Source: Cycas panzhihuaensis | Lineage: Eukaryota > Cycadophyta | Assembly: GCA_023213395.1 (NCBI GenBank) | Contig: CM041465.1 | Location: 157,549,741 to 157,613,740 of the forward strand | Length of the DNA: 64,000 nucleotides | Direction of reading: 5' to 3' | Shown here: piece after piece, positions 53,170 to 63,712 of the stretch | Numbering within the stretch: position 1 is the first letter of the stretch | How the letters are laid out: each line of letters begins with the position of its first letter | Translations under genes and position numbers: made by a program | Notes under the pieces: generated by a model | Told to the model about the DNA's origin: nothing | The model's database searches: none | Seen by the model: only the letters and a program-made list of their open reading frames with translations

Positions 53170-53866
53170 ATTAGACAAAGTATTGGAGAAGCACTCAGAT
53201 GTATTTCATAAAGTATTGAACACCTTGCTACCTAATAGAAGTATGGAACATATCATTGAGATTAAGCTAGGAAAAGGGCCCATAATAGTCAAGCCCCATG
53301 GATACAACCATAAACAAAAAACTAAGATTGAGAGGTTAACTCAGGAGTTCATAGATAACGGAGCAGTAACCACTAACGAAAGCCCATATGCTGCATTAGT
53401 AGTCCTAGTCAGAAAGAAATATGGATCTTTTCAAATGTGTGTAGACTATTGAGCATCGAACAAGTTTACAATTAAAAAACACATATTTGACCCTTGGATG
53501 GATGGTATAATTGATGAATTGCATGGGGCTACCTATTTTTCCAAAATTGATCTTCATTAAGGATATTATTAGATTCCAATCCACCTTCAAGACACAAAAA
53601 GAATGACCTTCTGAATGCATTCGAGACTATTTGAGTTTAAGCTCATGCCTTTTGGCCTTAACAATGCATCAACTACATTCCAATTGACATTGAATTATGT
53701 ATTCACACTTTTTTAAAGATATTTGTCATGGTTTTCTTTGACGACATTTTAAAGTATAACAAGACATGGGAGGAACATCTCCAACACTTAGAATTAGCAT
53801 TACCAACATTACACACCAAAAAATTGTATGCAAAGAGGTCCAAATGTAGCTTTAGGAGAAAAATAT
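53170..53866 (+). pseudogene. F reverse transcriptase, left part
   Basis: The open frame 53183-53452 has MEKHSDVFHKVLNTLLPNR, the Pro/Tyr block (KPHGYNHKQKTKIE), GAVTTNESPYAALVVLVRKK and GSFQMCVDY. It then continues over stops with ASNKFTIKKHIF, YFSKIDLH, LMPFGLNNASTTFQ and the catalytic FFDDILKY (about 53730-53755). It ends CSFRRKI at the insertion point of H. Confidence 0.87.
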
Positions 53867-54412
53867 TGTTAGAAATGGCATTCAACCTACATTAACTAGG
53901 ATCTAGAGAGATGTTCTAATCTAGTTCTAGAGTAAGGAAGATCAACATGAATAATGAAACCTACTCAAAATAAGCAAGATCATAGAATAAAGCATGAAAG
54001 AGTATGAGCATAATGACACCAAAATTTGGAGGAGATGGAATTGTCTAATCTCCAAATGAATAGCAGTTTGATTAGCAAACTGGCAGCATAACAAACCAAC
54101 TCACACTTTATATGAGATACATGAGAAATGGTCTCAATATATAGAGTTACAGAAGAGACCTAAGATGTTAGATGTTTGACAAGTGTCAAACATCCAAGCT
54201 ACATCCTTTGCATGTAGGACATGCGTCCTTTTGGGCTCTTAAGTGAGCAAAAGTGCATAAGGGTCATTTTGACTCTGAAGTCAAAATGGTATGTCACTAG
54301 AAAAGAATGTGGGTGTGTATTTTATCACTTAAGTGATAAGTCATTCCATAAAATACAAATATACATGAAAAATAAAGTACATATGCTTAACTTGTAAATA
54401 TAAGGTTTAACA
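53867..54412 (-). repeat. 3' LTR of H
   Basis: 546 bp on the plus strand from TGTTAGAAATGG to AAGGTTTAACA, followed by CCCCCTTTTACTATT, the complement of the polypurine tract. Confidence 0.92.
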
Positions 54413-54960
54413 CCCCCTTTTACTATTTACAATGTTAAGTTGGACCCCTAGTCTTTCTCTAAATTTTACAAACTTTTCTCTATTAAGTGGCTTGTTAAAG
54501 ATATCTGCTGTCTGCTGCTCTGTAGGTCTGTAATGGAGGTTGATCTCACCGTTCTGAACATGCTCTCTGGTGAAATGGTGATAAATCTCTGTGTTTGGTC
54601 TATGCACGAAAACTGAATTCTTGGTCAACTTGAGCACACTTTGATTGTTGCAATACAACCTGGTGGGGTGATTTTGCTCATGTCCAAGCTATCCAACAAT
54701 TTGTCAAAGCTAAATAGCCTCACAAGCTGCGCTGACTGTAGCTTTGTACTTTGCTTCTGTGGATGACAAGGTGACATTGGGTTGCTTCTTGCAACTCCAC
54801 TAAATGACTCTTGAACCAAGAGTAAAGCAATAACCCGAGGTTGATCTGCGGCTATTCTGTCATCTTGCCCAATCAGATTTTGGGAACCCTTCTAAGATGA
54901 AGTTCTTATTGTGTACATACTGAAGGCCATGCTACAATGTGCCTTTAATTTATTTAGTAT
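54407..54960 (-). pseudogene. H RNase H
   Basis: C-terminal pieces YCNNQSVLKLTKNSVF (the usual catalytic Asp of CDNQS is Asn here), HHFTREHVQNGEINLHYRP and KPLNREKFVKFRERLGVQL end in GC, with a stop formed by the LTR edge. The N-terminal half is frameshifted. Confidence 0.85.
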
Positions 54961-55960
54961 GCGTTTAGCTGCATTTCAATGTTTCTAATTAGGTTTAGAC
55001 ATGTATTTAGAGCAAATCCCAACAGCAAATGAAATGTCCGGTCTAGTGTTGGTGAGGTAGATTAGGCTATCAATTAGTTGCCAGAAAAGAGTGGGATTTG
55101 CAGTTTCAACTTCCTCATTGAGAGTCAGCTTTGTTCCATTCTTCATAGGCATAGGCGCTAGTTTGCAGTCTTGCATCTTGAACTGCTGCAAAATGTCCTA
55201 AGTATATTTTGCTTGGGAGATGAAGATATAGCCTAGCTGTTACCATACCTCAAAGCCTAAAAAATAATGAAGTCCAAGATCTGTCATCTCAAAGTTTCTC
55301 TTCAAATCATGTTGGAGAATCTGAATCATCTTAGTACTATTTCCAGTGATCACCAAGTCATTAATGTACAAGACAATAAAAATAACATGGTTCTTCCTAA
55401 CTTTGATGTATAGGTTAGGAACTAATGTGGATTGATGATATCCATTTCTCAAAAAATAATCATCAATTTTAGAGTACCATGCTCTAGGGACTTGCTTCAA
55501 TCCATACAAAGCCTTTTTAAGGCGACAAACCAAATGTTCCTTGCCTTGTACTTTGTAACTAGGAGGTTGCTCCAAATATACCTCCTCTTGAAGATCGCCA
55601 TTGAGGAAGGGACTCTTCACGTCCATCTGGTAAACTGGCCATTTGCATTGAGTAGCTAAGGCTAAGATGAATTTGATGGTGTTCAAGTTTGCAACATGTG
55701 CAGAGGTCTCCTCATAATCAATGCCTTCTTTCTATTTGAAGCCCTTTGCAACAAGTCGGGCTTTTTGGCGCTTGAGTGTCCCATCATAGTGGGATTTGGT
55801 TTTGTAGACCCATTTGCAACTGATTGCCTGTTTGTGCTTAGGCAATTCTATCAAGTCCCAAGATCAATTCTTTTCAATAAAATGGATTTCTTCATCCATG
55901 GCAGCCTTCCAATTTTCATTTTCATATGCCTCCTCAAAAGTGGAAGGCTCATCAACACAT
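54961..55960 (-). pseudogene. H reverse transcriptase
   Basis: Minus-strand frame 55240-55686 holds [41 protein letters not shown], and VLYINDLVITGNS. The catalytic YVDD reads YIND, so the first Asp is lost. The C-terminal part is at 54985-55191 (APMPMKNGTKL, LIYLTNTRPDISFAVG). The N-terminal start (55700-55960) is in decayed frames, with NWKAAMDEEIHFIEKN readable. Confidence 0.88.
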
Positions 55961-55992
55961 AGCACTTCATCCATGAGTGCATAATTGGTTTG

Positions 55993-56990
55993 TTACCGCA
56001 TCTTGGATGGACATTTTCCTTCAATAATCTGGCCCTCCTGAGCAGTCAGAGTATACCATTTGGGCAACTTCTTGACTGATGTTACTTGAACTTCAAGATC
56101 TTCTGGTCGGAGTGGTTGATCAATAGAAGATGTGCTGGGATCAGGTCGAGAAAATTCTAATGATGTGGATGGACCAACTGGTGCAGATGATGTACATGGT
56201 CTGGAAGATTGAGAGGGAAGGAAATCCTCAACAATCTTTTTGCCTTTGTCAATAGGAGGTTGGGTGGATGTAGGTTCCAACTCCTTGTGTTTATCTTCAG
56301 CAAAGATTACATCTCTTGAGAAATGTTTTTTCTTACCAACAGGATCATACAATTTGTATGCCTTGCTGTGAATGGCATAACCTACAAAAATACATTTTAG
56401 ACTATGTTTGTCTAATTTAGATCTTTGCTGATTAGGGATGTGCATATATGCAGTGCACCCAAATGTCCTCAAATGGCTAACGGTAGGTTTTTTGCCAGAC
56501 CAAGCCTCCTATGGTGTGATATCGATGACTGTTGATGTAGGACTCCGATTTGCCACATAGGCAACTATGTGGAATGCTTTTGCCCATTATGCTCGTGATA
56601 GTCCTTTTGCATTCATCATGGTCTTGGCTTTGTTTGCCAAAGTTCCGTTCATTCGTTCAGAGACTCCATTTTGTTGAGGAGTATCAGGAGCTGTAAGCTG
56701 TCTCCAAATGCCGTTATTCTTGTAGAATGGGTTGAATTCCTTTGAAGTGAATTCACCTCCTTTGTCTGACCTGAGAATCTTGATTGATTGGCCAGATTCA
56801 TTCTCCACTTAAAGTTTGAATTCCTGGAACTTTTGAAATGCTTCAGATTTTTGTTTGATGAAGTAAACCCAAACTCTGTGTGAAAAATCATGTATGAAGA
56901 AGATGTAGTATAATGCTCCTCCAAAGGATGTCGTGAACATAGGTCCACATAAACTTGAATGAATCAACTGCAAGAGATGTGATGCGTGCC
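55993..56990 (-). pseudogene. H integrase
   Basis: Frame 56587-56808 has ILRSDKGGEFTSKEFN (usual RTDNGGEF; Asn to Lys after the Asp), DTPQQNGVSERMNGTLANKAK with the catalytic Glu. Frame 55993-56472 has MRTFGCTAYMHIPNQQ, IFVGYAIHSKAYKLYD and SRDVIFAED. The first Asp block (56900-56990) is in a shifted frame. Confidence 0.87.
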
Positions 56991-56999
56991 ATGCTTTGC

Positions 57000-57560
57000 C
57001 TTGAGGAAAAGGCTATTGATGTTGTGTCCCCATTATGCAAGCTTCACAAAGACATTTTGATCCATAAAGTCTTGGAAGCCCATGCACCATGTTTTTGTTC
57101 ACCATCATCTTAATGTTGTCTAAGCTTAAGTGGCCTAGACGTTGATGCCAAAGCTGCATCTTTGACATTGATTAAGTGACAGAGTAAGCATAATCAAGTG
57201 TGATATTATTTGCATCCATTTTATAAAGTCCATGGTCTTCATGACCAATGGCCACCACTTGATCATACTTGTCACTAATGATACATTTCCCACTTTTAAA
57301 CAAAATGCTCATCCGTTGCTTGTCCAATTGGCTAATAGATAGTAGACTCTTCTCCATGGAAGGGATTAGGTAGACATCTCTAGTAGGAAATGTGGAAGAA
57401 GGATTTGAGGGAGAATTAAATAAGACAATTTTGCCTATACCCAAGATCTGAACAAACTCATTGTTTCCAAAGGTCACTAATTGACCCTTTACTTCTTTGA
57501 TGTCATAGAGGAGTTCTTCACTCTCTTTCATATGATGAGATGCCCCCAAGTTGATGATTT
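57000..57560 (-). pseudogene. H protease and pre-integrase
   Basis: Frame 57172-57549 has HHMKESEELLYDIKEVKGQL, where other copies read HMTGSEELL, IPSMEKSLLSISQLDKQ and LYKMDANNITLDYAYSV, then a stop. The pre-integrase LWHQRLGHLSLDNI and CEACIMGTQ follow in another frame to about 57000. The DSG row upstream is damaged. Confidence 0.83.
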
Positions 57561-57569
57561 AAGTCTTAA

Positions 57570-58580
57570 CATCTGACGTGTGATAAGCACAAAAGAGCTT
57601 ATCCTCATTCGTAAATTGATTTCAGTGGCATTGGTTGCCGCCTCTGAAACCCCCCCTTCTTCTTTGACCTCCTCGACAAGCACCTCGATTTGGTCGAGGG
57701 GGTTGCTGCTGCTGTTGCTAGAACTGTTGACGAGGCTGTTGTTGCCTTTGTTGTTGCAGACGTGGTTGCTGTTATCTCTACTACTGGAGATCGACTTGCT
57801 TCTTTTTGCATTCAAGAGCTATGTGGCCAACCTTGCTATAATAATGACAAATGACATTGGCTTTTGATAAGCCAATGTTCAGATTTTTAAATTGTTTTGT
57901 GAATGAAAGTCTAGGACCTTGTTTGGCCTCCAACTTGGCCGTAAATGCTCCTGATGTGGATGGCTCGTCATCTTCCCTAAGGCAGTTCTACTCCTCTTGA
58001 AGTAATAAACTTTCAAGTTGATTGAAAGTTATAGTTGAAAGTGAGCCATTACGAGTAATGGACGAAATAAATCCATTATAATATTTAGGCAATGCATGCA
58101 CGATTTCCGTTACAAGCTCGTCTCTGGACGCTGGTTTGCCTAATGTATTTAATTCATTACAAGTCTCTTTGATGAAAGAAAAAAATGTCGACATAGGCTT
58201 TCCAAATTTCAAAGAGTAAAGTTTTGCTTTCACCTTCATAATGCGAGCTTCATCTTGCCTTTCATACAATGAGGACAAAGTGTCCGAAGCTTCCTTTGAA
58301 GTTTTTGCACACACTATATTTTGATCAATATGTATATCAATAATCATACGCAAAAAAACTAAGGCAATTTCATCCTTGAATTCCCAAGCAGCAACATAAA
58401 CTGGATCTGGATGAATAGTGACATTCTTATCAGTCTCAGTTTGCACAGGCACAGGTTGGGGGATCTTTCTAGAAACATATCCCCAAAACTCATTCATTAT
58501 CAAGAGATTTTGAGTTTGCCTTTTCCATTCTTGATAATTATCTTGACCTGTCAATTTTTTTGTACATGCATTGAGCATGT
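57570..58580 (-). pseudogene. H gag with damaged zinc knuckle
   Basis: The long frame 57988-58578 has MLNACTKKLTGQDNYQEWKR, NLLIMNEFWGYVSRKIPQPV, EIALVFLRMIIDIHIDQNIV, LYERQDEARIMKVKAKLYSL and FNQLESLLLQEE. The knuckle (57810-57870) reads CHYYSKVGHIALEC, so the second Cys is Tyr. A Gly-rich linker (57580-57815) is frameshifted around an eight-C/G run at about 57648-57655. Confidence 0.86.
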
Positions 58581-60528
58581 TTCAAGCAACAATGTTAAAG
58601 TTGTAATCTCTTAAAGCTAGTAGATAATCTTGGAAACTCTAAGCTTTCGTTGCTTAAGTTTCATCTTCTAACAAGCCAACAGATCTTACTAGAAGATCCA
58701 ACAACTGAATGGAATGATGAGGGGTGGAGGACTAGGTAAAAGAGTTGGTCCAACCCTGATCTATAGAGGAGATCCAACGATTGACCAAGTCAAATCTGGA
58801 ACAAGGCAGGCAGGGTTGATCTGCATGAACGTACCATGCTTTTCTTGGGATTCACAGTGCCAATAACACCCTTTTTAAACCTCCTTTTCCTCAAGAAATC
58901 TTAATTGTCGTGCACTGACCGTACGGTCGATTGGTCTCCTAGGGAATGCATCAAACTTAAGGTCATTTTAGAGGCAAGGTTTGAACCTTTTTCGAGCCTC
59001 TCTCACCAAATTTAAAGTCAATTTTTAAAGATATTTGTGTGGACTTTAGGTTAATTTTACTTGGTAGATATACTTATGAAAGAATGATTTATAAATCAAC
59101 TTACAATGGGCTTAAAAAATGAAGCAAGGTACATCAAGAAATAACACAAAATGTGTTTTACAATGGCACTTTAAAAGATGAACAAAGTGCTTAAAAAACC
59201 ATGTAAAAACTAAGTGAAAAATAATTTTTTGCTTAAGTGATGTAGCAGGTTGGTTCCTTCTTGATGAAAAAATAACCACTGGAAGATGAGAATGAGTCAC
59301 TTTGCAAATGTAGACACCAACAACCAAATAAGTGATTTTTCACTTTTACAATGATGAAAATGACTTAAAAATCACTTGATGAGTCACAAAACACAAGTGC
59401 AAAATTTTTTATGTGTTAAGTGAAACTTAAAACATTAAAAAAGGCTAAAATTCCATTAAAAAGGTGATTAAAAGTTATTAAAATCACTTAAAACTTAAAT
59501 TTTTATAACTTAAAGTTTATTAGAAATAGAATATTCTTAGCATATTCTAATTTGTATAAACTAAAGTTTTAATTTTAAAGTGAAAAAATTGAAATTTTTC
59601 GATTTCAAAAAAATCGAATGGCGATGCATAACTTCGTGAGCACTCAGGGCAATCGATCTCACTGTACGTTGAATGGATTGAGACAAGATCACAGATGCAA
59701 GTTTGTAGTAGGGATACAGAGATCCCTATGAATTTTCAAAGCATTTGATGCGATATACAAAGAGTAGTAAGTAAATGAAATTTTCAATGGGCGCATGGGC
59801 TGTGGAGGAGGAACTTGGTCATACGGAGTCTTGGAGTAACGTACAATCACTCAAATATCTCCGTGGGACCCACGTAGGGTCTGTTACACTTCTAGAAGTC
59901 TGGAGATCTGCATGCGAGGGACACCACTAGTGATTTTTGAATATCCCACTAGGGTTTTGAGGGCTGAAATTTCTCTATTAGCTTTAGAGTGCTTTAGATC
60001 ATGAGTGATGACTTTCTGGAGGGCAGAGAAGGCTACAGAACATGTCAGATCTGACTAGCACCCTGTTCTGTAGAAAAAAATGAGCTAAAATGAAGATTTT
60101 AAGTGAAAAAAATCACAAAAAATAATGATAAATCTACCAAGAACTGAGTAAAAACTGAAGCAAATTAGTTGCTATCCAACAATAATAACCAGAAGACTAA
60201 TTTTCAACCACAAAATAGACAGATTCCTTAGATATGCTCTTTTCCTTGCAGAAAAATAATATTTTTGAGGAAAAAAATGAGAAAAAATCACTGTTTTTTG
60301 ATAACAGTGAGTGTTGCGCCCTGCAAGAATGTTTGAAAAAATTTTAGACCTTGAAATGAGCCTACTCTAGCTTGCAAGTAGTTTCAATAAAGCTTGGATC
60401 TGTTGAAAAATAGGACAAACAAGCCTTGGATTGCCTTCGGAGAGCGAAGGTCGTCACCAAGGGTTTGTAAGTCCTAACTAGATCTTTTGAAAGCAAGAAA
60501 TTAGAACAGAGAAGAACACCCTTCTGCT
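58581..60528 (-). other. H leader
   Basis: This non-coding leader of about 1.9 kb is closely similar to that of M. Near the primer site it carries the clearest copy of the two-stem structure: CCTTGG (60424-60429) pairs with CCAAGG (60457-60462), and inside it CCTTCG (60434-60439) pairs with CGAAGG (60445-60450). A block with GGGACCCACGTAGGG lies at 59865-59879. Confidence 0.68.
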
Positions 60529-60540
60529 GCTCTGATATCA
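60529..60540 (-). promoter_or_regulatory. Primer binding site of H
   Basis: The plus strand reads GCTCTGATATCA, the complement of the initiator tRNA-Met site with one change, two bases from the 5' LTR. Confidence 0.88.
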
Positions 60541-60934
60541 AATGTTAAAAATGGGATACAACCTACATTAACCAGTAACTAGAAAGATGTTCTAATCTAG
60601 TTCTAGAATAAAGAAGATCAACATGAATAATGAAAGCTACTCAAAATAAGCAAGACGATAGACCAAAGCATGAAAGAGTATGAGCAAGATGATAACAAAA
60701 TATGGAGTAGATAGAATTGGTCCAATCTCCAAATGAATAGTAGTTTGATTAGCAAACTGGCAGCATAACAATACAACTCACACTTTATATGAGATACATG
60801 AGAAGCAGTCTCAATATATGGAAGAACAAAAGAGACCTAAGGTGTTGGATGTTTGACAAGTGTCAAACATCCAAGTTACATCCTTTGCATGTAGGACATA
60901 TGTCCTTTGGGCTCTCAAGTGAGCAAAAGTGCAT

Positions 60935-61461
60935 CCACGTCCCGTATCATTAACCCTCTCAACCCACCATTGGGACATTTTTCTCTACCTTGGTCACGTG
61001 TCTTGATTTTTTGGTTTGTCGTTATCCCTCTTTTGATTTGCCCATTCCTTGAGGCTACTAATTGTGCCAAGGAGCAGTCCAGGCCGTTGGTCCCTTTGCC
61101 CCCATTGCATGTTTGGTTTTGAACAAAAGACACATCCCGTATTATTGACCCTCTCAACCCAGGTTGGCGCAGCAACCTTTCACCCCTAGCACGTATTTGG
61201 GGCTTTTTCCTCTACTGTGGACATGCATCTTGATGTTTTGCTTTGTCGGTCCCCCTCTTTTGAGTCCCCCGTTCCCTGAGGCTGCTAATCGTTCCTAGGA
61301 GTAGTCCATGCTAGGCCGTTGGTCCCTTTGCCCCTGTTGCATATTTGGTTTTGAGCCGGTCGGTTCAAAGAACAAGAGTCTTGAATGTATATGAGATCTA
61401 ACCCCTTGTTGTTCCTCAGTAGCTCAATGGTAAAGCGGCTGTCTGTTAATTGACTAGTCAT
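60935..61461. other. 527-bp foreign insert, organelle-like
   Basis: This insert is absent from the other LTR of H and from all related LTRs here. It has two diverged tandem copies of about 200 bp (about 60937-61133 and 61134-61371). Both contain CCGTAT(C/T)ATT, ACCCTCTCAACCCA, GAGGCT(A/G)CTAAT, AGTCCA and GCCGTTGGTCCCTTTGCCCC. It then ends in a partial tRNA-Asn. The sequence CAT is present at both joints (60932-60934 and 61459-61461). No inverted terminal repeats are seen. The composition and the tRNA suggest plastid or mitochondrial DNA. Confidence 0.7.
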
Positions 61462-61462
61462 A
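61413..61462 (+). pseudogene. Partial tRNA-Asn(GUU), organelle type
   Basis: TCCTCAGTAGCTCAATGGTA opens an acceptor stem and D-arm identical in plan to plant plastid trnN. An anticodon stem-loop with CTGTTAA (anticodon GTT) follows, then about ten more bases. The T-arm and 3' acceptor strand are missing because the LTR resumes at 61462, so it cannot fold into a full tRNA. Plant mitochondria also carry a plastid-derived trnN, so either organelle could be the source. Confidence 0.75.
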
Positions 61463-61612
61463 AGGGTCATTTTGACCCTTAAGTCAGAATGTTATGTCAC
61501 TAGAAAAGAATGTGGGTGTGTACTTTATCACTTAAGTGATAAGTCACCCCATAAAGTACAAGTATAGATGAAAACATATGCTTAACTCGTAAACATAAGG
61601 TTTAACAAATAT

Positions 61613-62240
61613 TACACTAGTTAGGGCACATAATATCTCATGAAGGGGTAAAGATTGATCCAGTTAAGGTATAGGCCATTGTTGATTGGCCAACAACAAA
61701 GAGTGTCTCAAAATTTCGAGGCTTTCTAGGACTTACTGGGTATTGTAGAAAATTCACTAAAGTTTATGCCACAATTGCGGGGCCATTCATGAATTGATCC
61801 AAAAAGAATGGAGAAACGACAAATCAAAGTTTTACCACCATCAAGAAGTCGATCACCATTGCTCAGGTTCTAACAATGCCTAAATTTTAACAACCATTTA
61901 TAATAGAATGTGATGCTTCAAGAACAGGAGTCGAGGTAGCCCTCTTACAGAATGATCGACCAATCGTATATGAAAGTAGGATGTTATATTGACAAAAACA
62001 AGCCACAAGAGCGCACATGACAAAGAAATGTTGTCCATGCTTCATGCCCTAGCCAAATGAAAACAATATTTTTTAGGAAGCAAGGTTTATATCAATATTG
62101 ATCACCAAAGTCTTAAATACTTTTGATCTCAACGTAATTTATATAAAGAGCAACAAAGATGGGTTTGTAAAATCCAAGACTACACCTTCGAGATGTGTAC
62201 TAAAAGGGTAAGGAGAATGCCATAGTGGATGCCCTCTATG
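61613..62240 (+). pseudogene. F reverse transcriptase end and RNase H
   Basis: After H the frame resumes LGHIISHEGVKIDPVKV, then AIVDWPTTKSVSKFRGFLGLTGYCRKF (RT thumb), and the RNase H-like FIIECDASRTGVEVALLQND with its first Asp, followed by decayed HQSLKYF-type sequence. There are many stops. The order RT then RNase H before integrase confirms gypsy. Confidence 0.85.
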
Positions 62241-63340
62241 GGAAATATGAAGAAGGAGAATGTTCAACATTATTAGTTGCTCAACCTATATGGATAGAGG
62301 AGCTCTAAAAAACATATACAAGCAATGCATAACTAATTAGGAGGATCGAGCAATGCAGGGAAGGGACATCTCAACCATACTGGAAGACTGAAGGCAGTAC
62401 CACATTGTATAAAGGCAGAATATGCATCCTCGAGGACCTAATAGTGAGGGAGAGATTATTCAAGGAATTTGATTAGACTCCATCAACATGACATTTTAGT
62501 TTTCAAAGAAGATCTATTTTTTGGTAAGGAATGAAGGTAGGCATATTAAGATTCATAGTAGAATGCAAGACATGTCAGAGATAGAAATATTAATGCACCT
62601 AATACCCTGGACTACTACAAGCTCTTCTAATTCCACAACAAAAATGGGAGGAGATTTCAGTGGATTTTATAGCTGGCCTACCTAAGTCTGAAGGTAAGGA
62701 TACCATTTTATAGTAGTGGATCACCTCATAAAATATGACCAATTTATACCTATGCAGTTCAACTTCAATGGTCTTCATGTAGTAGAGTTATTTATGAAAA
62801 ACATTTATAAACTCAATAGGTTCCGTAAAAATATTATATTGATAGAGATCCCAAGTTTACTAGTAACTTCTATAAGGAGCTTTTTAGATTGGCAGTAATA
62901 GAACTTGCTATGAGCATCACATACAATTCTCAAACAAATGGACAAATAAGGGTAGTTAACAAGTGCTTGGAAACATACGTTGTTTTGCAGGGGACAATCA
63001 AACTAAGTGAGTAAAATGGATTCATCTCACAAAACACTGGTACAACACAACTTAGCACACAACAATCTAGATGCCTCCATTCACGTCACTATATGGATAC
63101 CAACTGTCCAAGGAAGTTCACTATATCCAAGAAGCCATTCAAGTACCTATTGCTTAAGAATTGATCCAACAATCAGACCAAATACTTAAGGAATTGAAGA
63201 GCCATTTTGGCAATGCAAGAAATAGGATGAAACAACAAGTAGATCAACTCTGAGTTGAGCATTTTTTTTGATATTGGATAATGGGTGTATGTATGTCTAT
63301 AACCCTATGAGCAAGTGTCGCTATGGTGACAAGGAAAATT
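62241..63340 (+). pseudogene. F integrase
   Basis: Pieces include the zinc-binding end VECKTCQR (about 62560-62583), [25 protein letters not shown] (first Asp, 62623-62697), VDHLIKYDQFIPMQFN, and beyond the core FTKHWYNT- and SLYGYQL-like remains. The second Asp and Glu blocks are hard to follow because of frame changes (62830-62960). HFGNARNRMKQQVDQ near 63200 is the conserved linker after the core. Confidence 0.8.
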
Positions 63341-63344
63341 TAAA

Positions 63345-63690
63345 CTCATGTTGCGATTCTATGGGCCTTACCAAATTCAAAGGAGGATAGGAGAAGTGGC
63401 ATATGCTCTCAACCTACCACTTGAGAGTAGGATTCATAATGTTTTCCATGCTTCTAGTCTAAAGAAAAATGTAGGCCCTAATATTAGTCCTACAATTGAG
63501 TTGCCGATCAAAAATGAAGAAGGGAAGGTTATAACAGAGCCTCAAATCATTATTGAAACATAATAAAAACAACTTAGATCCCAGATAATAAACGAATACC
63601 TGGCCAAATGGAAAGGCTTGCCAATAGATGAGGCAACATGGGAGTCTCAAGATTTCATCAACAACCATCGTAAGCTTTGTGGGCAAGGCT
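63345..63690 (+). pseudogene. F integrase C-terminus and chromodomain
   Basis: Frame 63348-63563 reads [24 protein letters not shown] and [12 protein letters not shown], the conserved GPY/F module. After two stops the frame continues EYLAKWKGLPIDEATWESQD with DFINNH, a chromodomain with the aromatic/acidic pattern that can bind methylated histone H3. This targets chromoviruses to heterochromatin. It is the clearest marker of F's class. Confidence 0.87.
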
Positions 63691-63697
63691 TCTTTCT

Positions 63698-63712
63698 CAA
63701 TAGGGTGGGGCA
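63698..63712 (+). promoter_or_regulatory. Polypurine tract of F
   Basis: AATAGGGTGGGGCA lies directly before the 3' LTR start. It contains one T and one C and so is partly decayed. Confidence 0.6.

Larger units (their letters stand above)
53867..61607 (-). mobile_element. Element H: full-length Ty1/copia with an insert in its 5' LTR
   Basis: LTRs at 53867-54412 (546 bp) and 60543-61607 (1065 bp, including a 527-bp foreign insert) are flanked by a perfect 5-bp duplication AATAT (53862-53866 and 61608-61612). The element reads on the minus strand with primer site 60529-60540. All copia domains are present but damaged. It sits inside the RT of F, whose frame can be followed across (KIL then LGHIISHEGVKIDP). 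Confidence 0.94.
60543..61607 (-). repeat. 5' LTR of H, interrupted
   Basis: Partner of 53867-54412. The LTR parts are 60543-60934 and 61462-61607 (538 bp together), with a 527-bp insert between them. Confidence 0.9.

Noticed and set aside
60907-61175. Open frames on both strands over the insert in the H LTR
   Set aside because: No domain is present, and they cross the junction between LTR and foreign insert, so they cannot be old genes.
61413-61462. Functional tRNA gene
   Set aside because: The T-arm and the 3' half of the acceptor stem are missing, so it is only a fragment.
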